Positions 25,300 to 37,248 of a stretch of DNA of 64,000 bases are shown piece after piece. The stretch is from NCBI GenBank assembly GCA_040954595.2, contig CM082587.2, positions 5,270,001-5,334,000 of the forward strand, written 5' to 3'. The number at the start of each line of letters is the position of its first letter. Positions within the stretch are counted from its first letter, which is position 1. This DNA is from Balanoglossus misakiensis. Its lineage: Eukaryota > Hemichordata. The notes below the pieces were generated by a model. It was given only the letters and a program-made list of their open reading frames with translations. It did no database searches and had not been told where the DNA came from. Position numbers and translations under genes: made by a program.

Positions 25300-27334
25300 C
25301 ACATTTTCCCTTTACAAAATGGACAAATAAGAACACGTTTGCGGACAGTGGTTTGGACGTGCATGCCATGCCGGGGACGAGGATGGACGCCATCTTTGTT
25401 ACTTGCTCGATGGCTCGGATTTATCAACACGTGGAACGATATGAGATGGTTCGTGCGCTTTGAGTGGGAAAACAAATCAACGCAATCAAGACTTTTAAAC
25501 GTGCGATGACAATCTTACTGGAGCTCGAACCCTCATGTGGGAAGTTTCCAAGTGCATGCACTGTAATGTAATGGAAGTGGTGCTTCTGCTAGTAAAAGGT
25601 ATCCACAATGACACCGGGTTCGTGCGAATGCGCACGTGCGTGCAGGCGTCGCATGGAGCGCCACCAGAGGACGCCAGGCCGGGTTTAAAACCCAGACACG
25701 GATACTTAACTTCGTCTCTGAAACCGAACTGCTTCTACGTGTGATTTGTCGAGTCTGTGACTTTAAAGTTATACGACAGAGTACCCATAGCGACAGACTG
25801 CATTCCATAAAAAATACTTGACAATCGACAGCTTGATAAAGACTTCGCTATTTTATTTGTACAGACAGAGCTATTTTCTTGTTTCTACCTCAGATCATAT
25901 TTAATAGATTGGTGAATACATTACTTTCGCATCGAAACATTGCAAGATTTATTTTAATCACTGATTGATTGATTGATTGATTGACTGATTGATTGGTTGG
26001 TGAGTTGGTTGGTTGGTTGGTTATCGTATATGATAATCATGGATACTCAATGATATTTTATAATATACTATTATATAAGTATTAGCCGTAGGTTTTTTTG
26101 TTTCTCACTATTACTGTTCATTGTATGAACTGCTCTTTCTGTATGCCATGGAAGACCGCCGACTGCATGTAGACAAGCCCTCTTTATGTGAAAGGAACAT
26201 TGTTCGTGTTCAGTGGCAAAATGAATCCAGTTCCTGTGATGAATTCGGCAACAATGTCGACTCGACACAGCGGGGATGCTCTAAAGCTGATTTTCCAAGA
26301 CATATAACTGCAGCTGACGTGTAGAAGAACAGTCCGTAGTAAACCGCCAAAAGTTATGCCTAATGGCGATTTCAAATAAGGCAAAGTACTTAATTACTTT
26401 ATGACAAATCAGCAAAAAATGGCGCCCCTGTGCCGCTATGATTCATGGGAAGCAATCGCCATCTTGATTAGCCTCGTCATTGTGAAACGCCATTGCATTT
26501 TCCTTGTATTTTGGTCAAAATACGTCAAGATCACACTGCCTGGGTTTGTGATGTAAACAACGTCATTGTGAACTTCAGAGAGAGAGAAAAAAATCTCGGT
26601 AAATTTTACCACACCAATCAGTCACATTTTCGTGGTAAATTTCACCAAAGTGACAATCGATTTTTAATGAGTCACAAACCTGATTAGTGTAGACGGTTCA
26701 AAATATAGTCATGTTGAAGCGTATTATTAGCGTATGGTGTATGTAGTTGTTTCAGGAACCGACATTTTTTTTACAAGTTTAGTATTTATTGAACGGTAAA
26801 TAAAGTGATATCGAATTTGTTATTAAAAGAAGATGATTACAACATAGTTGTTTCATTTACTATAGATAAACATGGGGGGAGGGCGGGAGGGACGGTTGGT
26901 TGGTTGGTGGGTCATTTCCACATTCATCATTCATGCTGGTTACAACTCAGACATAACAATGCATGCACTTTGATACATTTAATTTCACTTTATTGCAAAA
27001 CTGACATTCATTAAACATTTCACAAAATACCCAAGGTATTACGCAAGTGGGCAGAGGGGGAATGGTCAATGGCTCTGACTTGGAACCACGGTCACTCCAC
27101 ACAGTGACCGTGTTGGAACAAAGACATGTATGACGGATGCAGAAGAACAAGCAATGTTCTCAAATGGGAAACATTGTGTTGTTTAAAATTGACCCACCTT
27201 CGTTTATCCTATTCAACCACAGATCATACTGTACGTGTACTGCATTACGTAAGATAAACCCTTTCACACACGGCTTTATTCATATTCAAATCACAAGAAA
27301 ACAAGATGGCGGCGGAACAGGCAAAGTGGTTGCG
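25300..27334. other. Intergenic region between sialyltransferase paralogues B and C
   Basis: Two kilobases with no convincing gene. It contains TGAT and GGTT tetranucleotide stretches (about 25962-26020) and a small hairpin (27087-27112). The YY1-type motif and uORF of paralogue C lie at its right end. Confidence 0.6.
25962..26022. repeat. (TGAT)n-(GGTT)n simple repeat
   Basis: TGAT units pass into GGTT units in the gap between sialyltransferase genes B and C. Confidence 0.85.
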
Positions 27335-27338
27335 ATGA
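27302..27338 (+). promoter_or_regulatory. YY1-type element with overlapping uORF upstream of paralogue C
   Basis: CAAGATGGCGGC (27302-27313) matches the YY1 consensus often found just downstream of transcription starts. Its ATG (27306) opens a 10-codon uORF whose TGA (27336-27338) overlaps the main ATG (27335) as ATGA. This arrangement would permit termination-reinitiation if the transcript starts upstream of 27306. Confidence 0.5.
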
Positions 27339-30300
27339 CATGCAAATCTCGCCCATGCCGTTGTCGGAGATTTCGCAGCGTTTGTCGTGGACATTTGAAC
27401 AAAGTTGTCGCTTTCATTGTACTGTTTTCTTGCGCAGTGCTTGTGAGGGAATATGTATGGCGAATTCGCACCAATGGACAAGGCCAGCAACTGAATCCAA
27501 GGTGAGCTCGCCAAGTGCGATCCATCGTTTATTCTGTCCATGTTATTTCAGTGAAAACCATTTCAGGACGGCAATACGGAAGGCCGGGCCGGGTACCGGC
27601 GGAAACGATACAGTTCCGGATCTTTCGACCAGAATCATTGCCGCGGTATCCAGTCGTGGGTCCTGGGGGCGCAAGTGTCATACCCCTGGAGAAAAGACTC
27701 ACAAACAAACAGTTTATATTGTTTAATGTAGGCCTGTGAACTCATCAATTGATTTTCACTGTGTTCAACTCAAATCCATTTACAATAATCGAAATGCTGG
27801 ATTTCCTGGCTCTGCTAAATTGCTTTTACCTTGTAAATTGTTTTTAATTAACTGGGGTGAATTGACATAAAATCGAAAATCGATATTATTTCTCCTACTA
27901 GTACTATACAGTGTCAACCTCTTACTGTACCCACAATGCAATTTTTGTAATGTGAAGCGACCTTCTAGCACGATTTAAAAACCAAGAAATGGAACAGCGT
28001 TAGGGGGGAGGGGAGGGGCAAAAGCACCTCCTCGTTACAGCGTATGACTGCGGGCAATTACCTTTTTGCGTTTAGAAACAAAATAGCCAACGGTGCATAG
28101 TGCGGATTAACGCGTTCATACATAATGGTATTTGCTATTTCCAAACATCTGCGCCAGATTGGTTGTTTGGATAAACCCTTTTCCTTTGCTTGTTTCAAAT
28201 GACAATTGCGTGTTCAATGTTTATCCATTACAGGACCCTTACACTCTTGAGAAAGGTGGCATTTACGTGCAAACGGTCATGGTGTTTTCCCCTTTGAAGT
28301 GATGGGCCCGAGGAAATTTCCTGCACTCAAACTAATGAAAGGTTTAACATAGGGAACGCATATCAGTCAACACAAAGCAGATCTTGTACACTCACATGGC
28401 ACGTTGACTATTTTAAATCGCATCGTAATCACTTTCCTATCTGCTATCCACAATTTTTTTCTCGTCAAAATCGTCCATTTTTTTCTCATCAAAATCGTCC
28501 ACCCCACAGAAATCAAATGGTCTACCCCTTATACCAGTTGTCCTCTTCCTTCGTCGACAGGGAACGTGGTATCGCGGAATCTCGGACGGAGAATGCGGAA
28601 TCACACGAGACTTCCAGTCTAATGACCGACCACCTGTCAGCACTAAAGGGAATTTACAGAACTCTCTCAAAACCCTGGCGACCCAATAAAGCAGCTTCGA
28701 ACAGCTTGAGGTTGGTTTTCTCATCTTCCAGCAATTTTTTTGAAAGTTTCTTGATCCCGGGGAGTGGATGGTTCTCAGTGATAACAATCTCCATAAAATG
28801 ACGAGCGAAAAGCTGGACAATTTCAGCGAAATGCCGTCTGATTTCGCCTTCTCTCTCGACAGGAGGGCGCTTCAAACTCACCTGACCCCAGCCAGACGCA
28901 TATTTCTTACCAAAGAGACAGCTCACATCGGCGCTACACGGCGGTTCCCTAGGAAACCGACTGAGACATTTACAATAAACAAAAATCTGTATAAACACCT
29001 GATACAGGTAAGGGGATGTCGTGACGGTTTCGCAATGTAAATGATAGATTTTGTATATTTTTGTCGTCGGTTCTGTTTTGTTGGTGTGTGTAACCTTATG
29101 AATTTTCCTTGAAGAGAGGGCGTCCCTGTTCTCCAGTATTTAACTGTCAAACATGTTCACTTGCAGCTCGGCGAAACAACTTTCGTTTACTGATATCTAA
29201 CGTAGAGGGTGCAGGGTGCATGTACTGTGGAGATATTTCAAGAGCGATCTTTATCGTGCAAAATTAGTCAGTGTAGTCTATGTTTGTCACATTGACTTAT
29301 ATATTAAGCTTTCTGCGGCAGTCTCCTATGCAGTTTAAACAGGTTTGAACCAGTTATAAGCCCGGAGTTATCATTCCGTTTTTCTTCTGGTGGTCAAGAC
29401 TACGTTGGCGTGGTATTAGAGCCATTTCTTTCATGTGTACTTGTACCCAGGCAGACCAGCTGATTTAAATCAGATTGACCATTCGCTCAACTTCCACGTG
29501 CATATCCAATTGCAGGAAAATCCGCTCAATCTGAATGGCTATCAGAAATGCCACGTGGTTGGCAATTCAGGAATTCTGGTCGACAGCCGATGTGGAGAGG
29601 AAATAGACCACGCCGACTTCGTCTTTAGGTGAGAGATGTAATTACAATTTCCTGGAATTTTGATTGCATTGTAAAATGTCTTTAATGCATGGCGCAATGG
29701 TGTACAGAGAACGACTCTATTAATAGTGCTGTTAATTTCTGATAAAAATAGCCGTTCAATGTTGGCTGAAGTATATTAGTGTGTATTTTTCAGGTGTAAT
29801 TTACAACCTCTTCGGCAGTTTTCTGAAGATGCTGGAATTCGGAGTAATTTGAGTACTCTAAATCCGAGCGTGATCTGGGTCAGGTATGTCAAAATTGCAA
29901 AAAAATTGAGGAAATGGTGCAGAGTCGCCATTTTATGAACTCATCGGTCGGAAACAAAGAGTTGTAATTTTACTGATTATATGAACTTTATAATAAATCA
30001 ATGGTCGTTTTTTCAAAGGTATCAGAGACTGGAAAATGCGAAGGAAAAGGAACGTTTTACAAGCATCGCTTCCGAACATTCTGGACTGGTTGCCGTGCCG
30101 ACGGGCGGAGCATCCGGACTGAAATGGTCTCTGGCAGCAATGGATGCACTTAGAAGGGCGCCACTCGCGCCGGAAGTTGTGTTGATTGACCCAGACCATA
30201 TATTATCCGTGAGGGAGTTCTGGAAAAAGAACATCACTGGAACAGCTACAACTGGTAAGAACCTCGGAAACTGATGGTGGCATTTCAAGTTAATTTATTC

Positions 30301-30656
30301 ATGACTAGTGTCGTCTGCCGCATATATTTCCTTTAAATGGTCGTTGTTCATACCGTATTCGGTTCACGAAAACGCCATTTTCATCCCATCGTTTTCATTC
30401 TCGTTCTCATCGTTTTCATCCTCATCGCTGTATTTTAGGCATGTACTTGACGACAGTAGCTCTGCTTTTATGCGAAGAAGTTCATTTATACGGATTTTGG
30501 CCATTTTCTTACAACCACGAGGGACGACACATTCCCTTCCACTACACACAGGACTTGCAGAAATCAAGTGTTAATCATCACATGCCGGAAGAATTTAACT
30601 TGTTGGTGAACCTTCACAAAGATGGACTCCTTAAAATTCATATCGGTCCATGCTGA
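27335..30656 (+). CDS. ST8Sia-like sialyltransferase paralogue C, 7 exons
   Basis: This is a third GT29 alpha-2,8-sialyltransferase-like Golgi enzyme. Exons: 27335-27501, 28561-28710, 28779-29007, 29516-29628, 29794-29883, 30019-30254, 30439-30656. Phases agree; the product is 400 aa. A Cys/Arg-rich cytosolic tail precedes the membrane anchor (about residues 24-36). PWRPN replaces the PWEFN of the siblings. Motif L (CHVVGNSGILVDSRCG...), RCNL, motif S (LCEEVHLYGFWPF, 339-351), motif VS (His375-HMPEE) and the terminal GPC are all intact, so activity is expected. The exon boundaries of the motif L exon (113 bases) and the next exon (90 bases) match paralogues A and B exactly. Intron 2 is only 68 bases with a weak GTTGGT donor, but the donor lies at the position homologous to A and B. 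The gene ends 380 bases from the convergent M15-like gene. Confidence 0.9.
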
Positions 30657-31035
30657 CCGGAAAATAACGTTTCTGTGTAGGCCAGAGCGTTACTGACCGA
30701 TCGTCAAATTTATTATTCATCGATGTACACGATTTTGCCGTCCAAACGGTACCTGTACACCGACATTCAAAGCATTCGTACAATCTTTTAAACATTCTGC
30801 TAAGGATTTAATGCGATGTGTTTGGGGCCGAGTCCTGCTAGATACTCATATTTTGCTAGAAATATTTAAATGGCAAATTTGCCACTAAATGCGAAAGAAA
30901 CAGACTGGGGTCATCTCAAGGAACCTGTATACCGAATATCAAAGTTACATGACATATGGTGTCATTCTGGGATAATATACATTGACGTTTAGATTATCTC
31001 AAAGGTACAATCGCCGTGGAACGTACCGTGCCCTC
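30657..31035. other. Convergent 3' gap between paralogue C and the M15-like gene
   Basis: The two genes end facing each other 379 bases apart, so their 3' UTRs must be short or overlap. The minus strand reads AATAAA at 30714-30709, a candidate signal for the M15-like gene. No clear plus-strand AATAAA is seen. Confidence 0.5.
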
Positions 31036-33201
31036 TTAAAATGCACAATGTGTATGAGTTTTGTGGTTTTTGTCGCCCGACCACGGACCTAAATTCTCAA
31101 TGCCCCCTTCCTCGGAACACAAGGAATTCCACTTGGCGTAAGCTTCTTTGCAAGTCTTGTCGCATTCCCAGGGGACCTGGAAGTCCACCGCGGACCCTCG
31201 GTAATGATAAGATCTCGATGAGTGACAACCTCCAGCAAGCTCATTTACCTGCCATGAAAGTACGATTTTAATTAATTTTACATTTAATAGCACAGCACGA
31301 CTTCTGGCCTCTACACAGCTTCTTAGGGTCGGTTTACAATGGAAAGTCAGTATCTATATTTGTATTTGTCAAGACGTCAGACGTCACTTGAGCTTATGAA
31401 CCTGTTCATTATTTCCATAATCTCCTACACTTGTGATGAAGACTAAAAACTTTCTCTAAACCCTTAAGATCTATTACTATTCCGATTGTGATATTTATGC
31501 AAATCTTAATTATTTTGTAAAACCTAAATTATCAAATATGGTTGGCTTAAACAAAACCTACCGTCACTTTTCCAACTTCGTCAGCAACCCTTTTGACATA
31601 TTTCAATACTTTAACATCCAAACAAACATACCCTCCTGGAGCAGAGACCTTACAACCACTTGAAATATAACAAGAAAACAATCGCACCATATTATTAATA
31701 CAATGTTATAATGTTCTTGTCAAAGTGTAATAATGAAAGATATTTTTACCAAGAGAAAATCGTGTCTCAGTGTATTTATGCAGACCATATAGCAGTACTA
31801 ATAAGGAATTACGCGATTAACAGGCCATTAACCACTGTTTTTCACCCACAATGCAATTATTAGAATGTGATTTGACCCCTACCACGATGTAAAACCCATT
31901 TAAAGAAAGTAGGAATTGTTTCCCCGCGAAGACGGAACGTCTCTTAACCAAAATTTAACACGGGTTCGTTAGCTATTAACAAAATCGCATGAACAGTCAT
32001 GAGGTCCCTTCAAATCAAACTACTGACCCCATACTAGTGATTTATAAAATCCTCCATCAAGAATACTTACGCGTATGATGATCTTTTTGCTTTTCCGCCA
32101 TAACAAGTGTCATTGATATTCTGCAATGGTTCCGCTCCATCCTTATTTCCGGAAGTATGGTCGTGCCAGGATATGTTGCCATGATCACGAATCTGACAAG
32201 CTAGTTTACTCACTTCCTGTCCACATTCTGCAAAGACAGATACAGTACGTACGTCGTCCGTGTCAAAAGTATTGAAGTTCGCTGCTAGTGCTGCTGGTGC
32301 CTAATCTGTATCTGACGAGTGTAGGTCCCGCTTTCACGAAACTTACCGGTAATACACTGCAAAAGCAGCCCCAGTTTCCTTCTACATTGTACCATGTATA
32401 GGTAATTGCACGCGTAATGTTGCGTTACGCTTGGTATCACCACACTTGGATGGATGGATGGATGGATGTGTTTTTGAGCGTTTGTGTTGATGGGCTGAGT
32501 GTGGGGTGGATCGAGGGGGGATGGATGAATGCATGGATCAACTTTGGAGAGTATGTCTGTTGTTGTCGTCTTCGTTATTGTTGTTGTGGTTCAATTTCGA
32601 CAAGCAATGCTAAAGAAGTACCATGTTTTACCGTCGAATGCGCAATGTGTGTATCCATCCTGACTGTTATCTGGGCCCGTATTTTCAACTGCGCCTTCCT
32701 CGCCGCAGATCCTTTTCCACTCAGTGTGTGCATTATCACTAGGTACTTCTAAATCGACGGCAGTTCCCCTGTGGTGTCTGGATGAGTTCGAATGACAAGT
32801 GCCCACCAGACTCTTGACCTACATCACCGGGATAATATTTATGTCAGTTGTGGAGTTATTTTCAGTTGGCAATGTGCTAGCGAAGATCAATTTGAAATCT
32901 AAAATCTCCAAACGAAGGAAAGGAATGGCCCAAGTTACCTTTACTGGCCCAATCTCCTTGGCGATCTTCTGGATATATCTCAACGCACTCTTCTGAAGAC
33001 ACACATAACAACTCGGCGTAACCTTCTGATCGCACGAACAACTAAAAAGACAGACATACGCAAGTTCTAATTCTGATTGGTATGTCGAATATTTTGGTAA
33101 ATTGCCTATGTACGTCCAAACTACGCATGTACCTTATATTGATCAACAATTCCTCTGTAAATTGAGGAGTAGATTAGAAGACATTGTTTTTACAGTCTTT
33201 A

Positions 33202-33298
<97 letters not shown>

Positions 33299-36200
33299 TG
33301 TCCTAGTCATAAATGAAACAGATACTAGTAATGCAAAAAGTGCATGAGTGCACGAGAGTCAAGCATAAAGTCGATCATAGAGATGAATAGCAAAGAAAAT
33401 CTTCGCGCTGAAGTTAATAGCAACTAACGCTGGTTTCTTGGCTTGTCCACCATCGCAGGTGTCTCTGATATTTGACTGTGCATCAGTACCGTTTGAAGAA
33501 CTATTAGTTGATAGCGTAATATTTTTGGACTTCAATATCTCACATGCCAGTTTCCTCACTTCAAGGCCACAGTCTGTATAGAAGGTAATAAAACAATGAA
33601 ACAGCAATGTAAGGGTACATTAGATACGACAGTTCGTTGACACATGTCTGGGCGTGAAGACTAGATTGTATTTCTCACAGAAGCTGGGAGAGTATCCCCG
33701 AGATATATAAAAGAGCACAATGGATGACACATTGATATGACGTCACTTACGACAATTAGGATATCCTGTGCAGCACACCACATTAGAATCCTGCCCGGAA
33801 CACTTTCCATCGACGTACGACATGTTTGGACAGCAGTCAGCGACAACACATCGACCACCTTCAGCTTCGCAGGAGTATTCTTGAAATGAAACTGGGAAAA
33901 CAAAGGGATGTTATCGTCTGTCAGTTAGTGCTCTCTGTTACTCCCGAGGAGAAAATATAAGAGTCTTTTAATACATTTTAAATATACGAAAAGATTCAAC
34001 TCACGGCATTTCACTGGGAGACTCTGGCAGCACTTTACATTAGGCCCCTGCGTTGGACACTTTCCACGCACGTAGTTATTATCGGCACAGCAACTCCTCA
34101 CAGTGCATCGACCCCCGATGGCTGCACAATTATCCTCTTGATAAGGACCTAGATGAAAGAACATGTTTTGTCACATTCAGTGGACATGGTTGTGTGTCTA
34201 GCCAAATACAGATACGAATACCAGTCACGTGGCCAACTCGGGTAGATCATGTCACAAAGAGAGGTGTTCCCCCCCCCCCCACACAAAAAAACAAACAAAA
34301 CATTTTCAAATTCACACCGTCACACATTTGCATTGTTACTCTCTTAATAACCGAGAAGACTTTATTACTCTCGGCCGATCTGCAGACAAATCCCACATAC
34401 CTTCACTGTAGCTGTTCGATTTAAGACAGCATTTGACATCGCCCGGTAGATTTGGACATTTGTTTGGTACGAAGTTACCACCCGAACAGTCACTGGTATA
34501 TTTACATTCTCCACCTATAGCTTTACACGCTTCCCTGTTGGGTGCTTAAAGTATTTAATAAACGTGTTAGTAAACATATTTTAGGAAGTTTACTTTTGAT
34601 TATATTATACCAGTATATTGATGGTGTAAATCACGCTATTTGATTGGTCGAGACACGACACGTGACCGTGATATATTAGCCATATACCACAGTCATATAT
34701 CATAGTTAAAGAAAATGCCTTTTTAAAATGTTTTATGCAAAGTTTCAATATACTGGCATAATATAATAGCAATAAAACACCCCCAGCCATGGTATACCAC
34801 TCGATTTTGACCAGTTCAACTCCATATACGCACTCGCTATCGCTCGTGCGTATATGTCGTGAACTGGTCAAAATCTCGTGATATACCATGGCTGGGGGTG
34901 TTTTATTGCTTAAATTAAACATGTCTTGAGATACGATAAAAACCGAATCATCCGCACTTATACTTATAGAGCTGTGAAAGTGAAAGAGACGGTATAGGTA
35001 TAGCTTTTTAAATGGCTGGCTTTTTTAATCGTATGCAATTATCCGCGAATGAATGTTATACATTGTGAATTCAGCATGTAAAGTTGATATTGGTTGAGCA
35101 AAGTAAAGGTCTGATGATATGATAAATAAACTCACGTTCTTCCTGTGGGGGGCTCACGGCAAGTTGGTTGCTGGATAGAGCATCTGAAACTACCTCGCCG
35201 CCCTTTGAAATGGCCGAATTTTCCGGCGAGGGAAATTTCATCGCGAGACATCTCCCAACTTCATTGTTGAACAAATCGAGGACTCTCACGTCGAAAACGT
35301 GCACGTGGGTCCTTATTCTCGTATCGCCATATTCCTTCGCCATATCGTAACCATAAATATTTGCAATGACGTACATCACCAGTGCATTGAAGAAAGCTTG
35401 AGCCTGGATGCTGCCTACAAGGTGTAGAGTGGAATACTCTTGAAGTGGGTTGTATTGCTACTCAACTTCCGGGTATATGACTTGCATTGGAATAGAGGTC
35501 AAGGGTGAATATTACCCCCGGCAGTCATAATTATCATGGTATACTATTTCCTCAAATGTTATATCGCAACACGGACTATTGCTCCGTAGATCAACCCCTT
35601 TTCTAGTATTTTCGTGAAATAAAGGAGGCATCAATAAATGGATCTTGTCAGACTCTGACAAGTCTTTCCAAATTAATCGGAAATTGCGGACACCGTTACA
35701 AAGAAACGATATGTTCTTGTCATCATGAAAATTGTCGCATGATGTGGTCGTCGTCTTTGCACGGTTGCGTTGAGTTTTGGCCAGGTGACATATATATATA
35801 TATATAGGGCGCAATTCATGGCCTACCAGAGACCCAAGTCTTGCACCTAACTTCTCAGCGAATCAGATTACTGGTGTCAGATCAAACATATTATAATCAT
35901 GTCTTATTTTACCTGTTTCGCCGAACTTTTCCTTAGTAACAAATTCGCAGTCAACGATAATTGTATTCAGATCCGCCCTTGGGTTCACCACAGCGAACAG
36001 TACATCTCTGCTCCCATATGGATCAAAATGGAAAGACTGGTACAAGTCTTCTTCGCTTGGACGTGTCCTGGGCATGCGCAATGCATCTAAAACCACATAA
36101 AATACGCTAAACGTACTTTTTCAAGGCATGCGACTTTTAAATCACAATATTTTAGAGAGTGTAGAACGTAGTTGACGCATGGATGGATGTCTGTCTGTTC

Positions 36201-37248
36201 GCTTTTACTGTACATGTTATACTATCTCGTGATCTCGAGAAAGTATCTCGTGATCACTATGATATCTCGCGATAGTATCTCGAGATCTCGAGGTATTTTT
36301 TTTCGCTTTGCAAATTGCCCCTTACATGGAGGTTCATACCATACTAAAATGTTTAGTAGAAATTTCAATCGTACCGCAAGCATTTTGACGTTTGTGCCTT
36401 TCGCTTTGCGAGTCTTCCACATCGGTCAAGTCCTTTCCTGATGAATATGCAACCTGGACAGAAGTGTTCAAGAGGAAGTGAACGTAAAACCGACTATGAT
36501 GTAAAGCAAATACACACTGTCACAAAGGCAGTTCGTGATCTAAGCCACAATTATGGTGAATTATGAAAAGTGTTATGTTTGACAGGGGTCTTGAAAGCTT
36601 TTGTACTTGGTACTCGGGAAACTAATGTTGTAAAGGTCTACTCGCAGTGCGGTCACTCAAGTTTATAATACAAATATTCGCTTATCAGTACAAACACTGG
36701 GAGTACGAACAACCAATTGAACAAACTACATGGGTAAACAAAAGGTAAATATGTACAGAGAATTCAGTCGCTTTTTCGTGTGTTTTTTTTTCCATAAGCT
36801 CCGCTGTCAGTGACGCGAAACCTATCAGAAATGCCGACTGTCCGTCGTCCGCCCTACGTACGCCACCAATTGACTTCTTCTCTGAAAACTGCTTGCCCGA
36901 GTACTTTGCAATTTCTTATGATGGTTCCCAGAGGTTTGTTAAAACTGTGATGAAATAAGCATATTCGTATTTTTGGAGCAAGTTTTGCTGTTTAGTGGAA
37001 AAATGTTCTTCTCTGACACGATGCAAAAGTGAACGTTCGCGGTGACAGTTTCAGCTGGTCTTACCTCGCACGACTAGGTCAACACCAGCAACGGAAGTGG
37101 TTCGGTGTTTCCACAGAAATACAACACGGACGTCGTTTCAAGACATTCGCAGTCTGGACTATATAAAATGAAGCGAAGTTTTGACCTCAGAACTTACCTT
37201 GACCAGGAGGATACATGCGATTAAGACAGTTGAGCTGGACAGCTTCAT
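31036..37248 (-). CDS. Secreted protein with three Cys-rich modules and two tandem M15-like peptidase domains, 13 exons
   Basis: Exons (minus strand): 37248-37198, 36453-36345, 36086-35913, 35414-35136, 34544-34401, 34148-34005, 33879-33751, 33573-33429, 33041-32939, 32818-32632, 32227-32071, 31658-31562, 31248-31036. All phases agree; the product is 643 aa. It starts with a signal peptide (about 1-18), an acidic propeptide and a furin-like RHKR (36-39), then an unrecognised domain (40-205). Three modules of the form CxxxGGxC...CC follow (from C211, C260, C304). Two repeats of about 145-155 residues (344-488, 489-643) each contain LAC.I, DTC.GG.AK and the M15 zinc signature SxHxxGxAxD (439-448, 586-595), then E.GP and a C-terminal THCAF. 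Repeat 2 keeps HxH (638-640); repeat 1 has YTH (482-484). From memory, this layout resembles bacterial and fungal secreted peptidoglycan peptidases. Role, by inference: extracellular bacterial cell-wall hydrolysis in defence or digestion. The exon 8 donor is GTTAGT, supported by the matching phase of repeat 2. Confidence 0.85.
33206..33298. repeat. (ATC)n trinucleotide array
   Basis: About 30 uninterrupted ATC units lie in intron 8 of the M15-like gene. The poly-Ile frame is a repeat artefact. Confidence 0.95.
34768..34910. repeat. 143-bp near-palindrome (fold-back element)
   Basis: Arms of about 66 bases pair with few mismatches; the outer 29 bases (34768-34796) match perfectly. The loop is about 8 bases. 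It sits in intron 4 of the M15-like gene. The structure suggests a fold-back MITE. Confidence 0.85.

Noticed and set aside
33206-33298. Possible CRISPR-like or regulatory array
   Set aside because: The unit is a plain 3-base repeat without spacers. No CRISPR array is present anywhere in this animal DNA.
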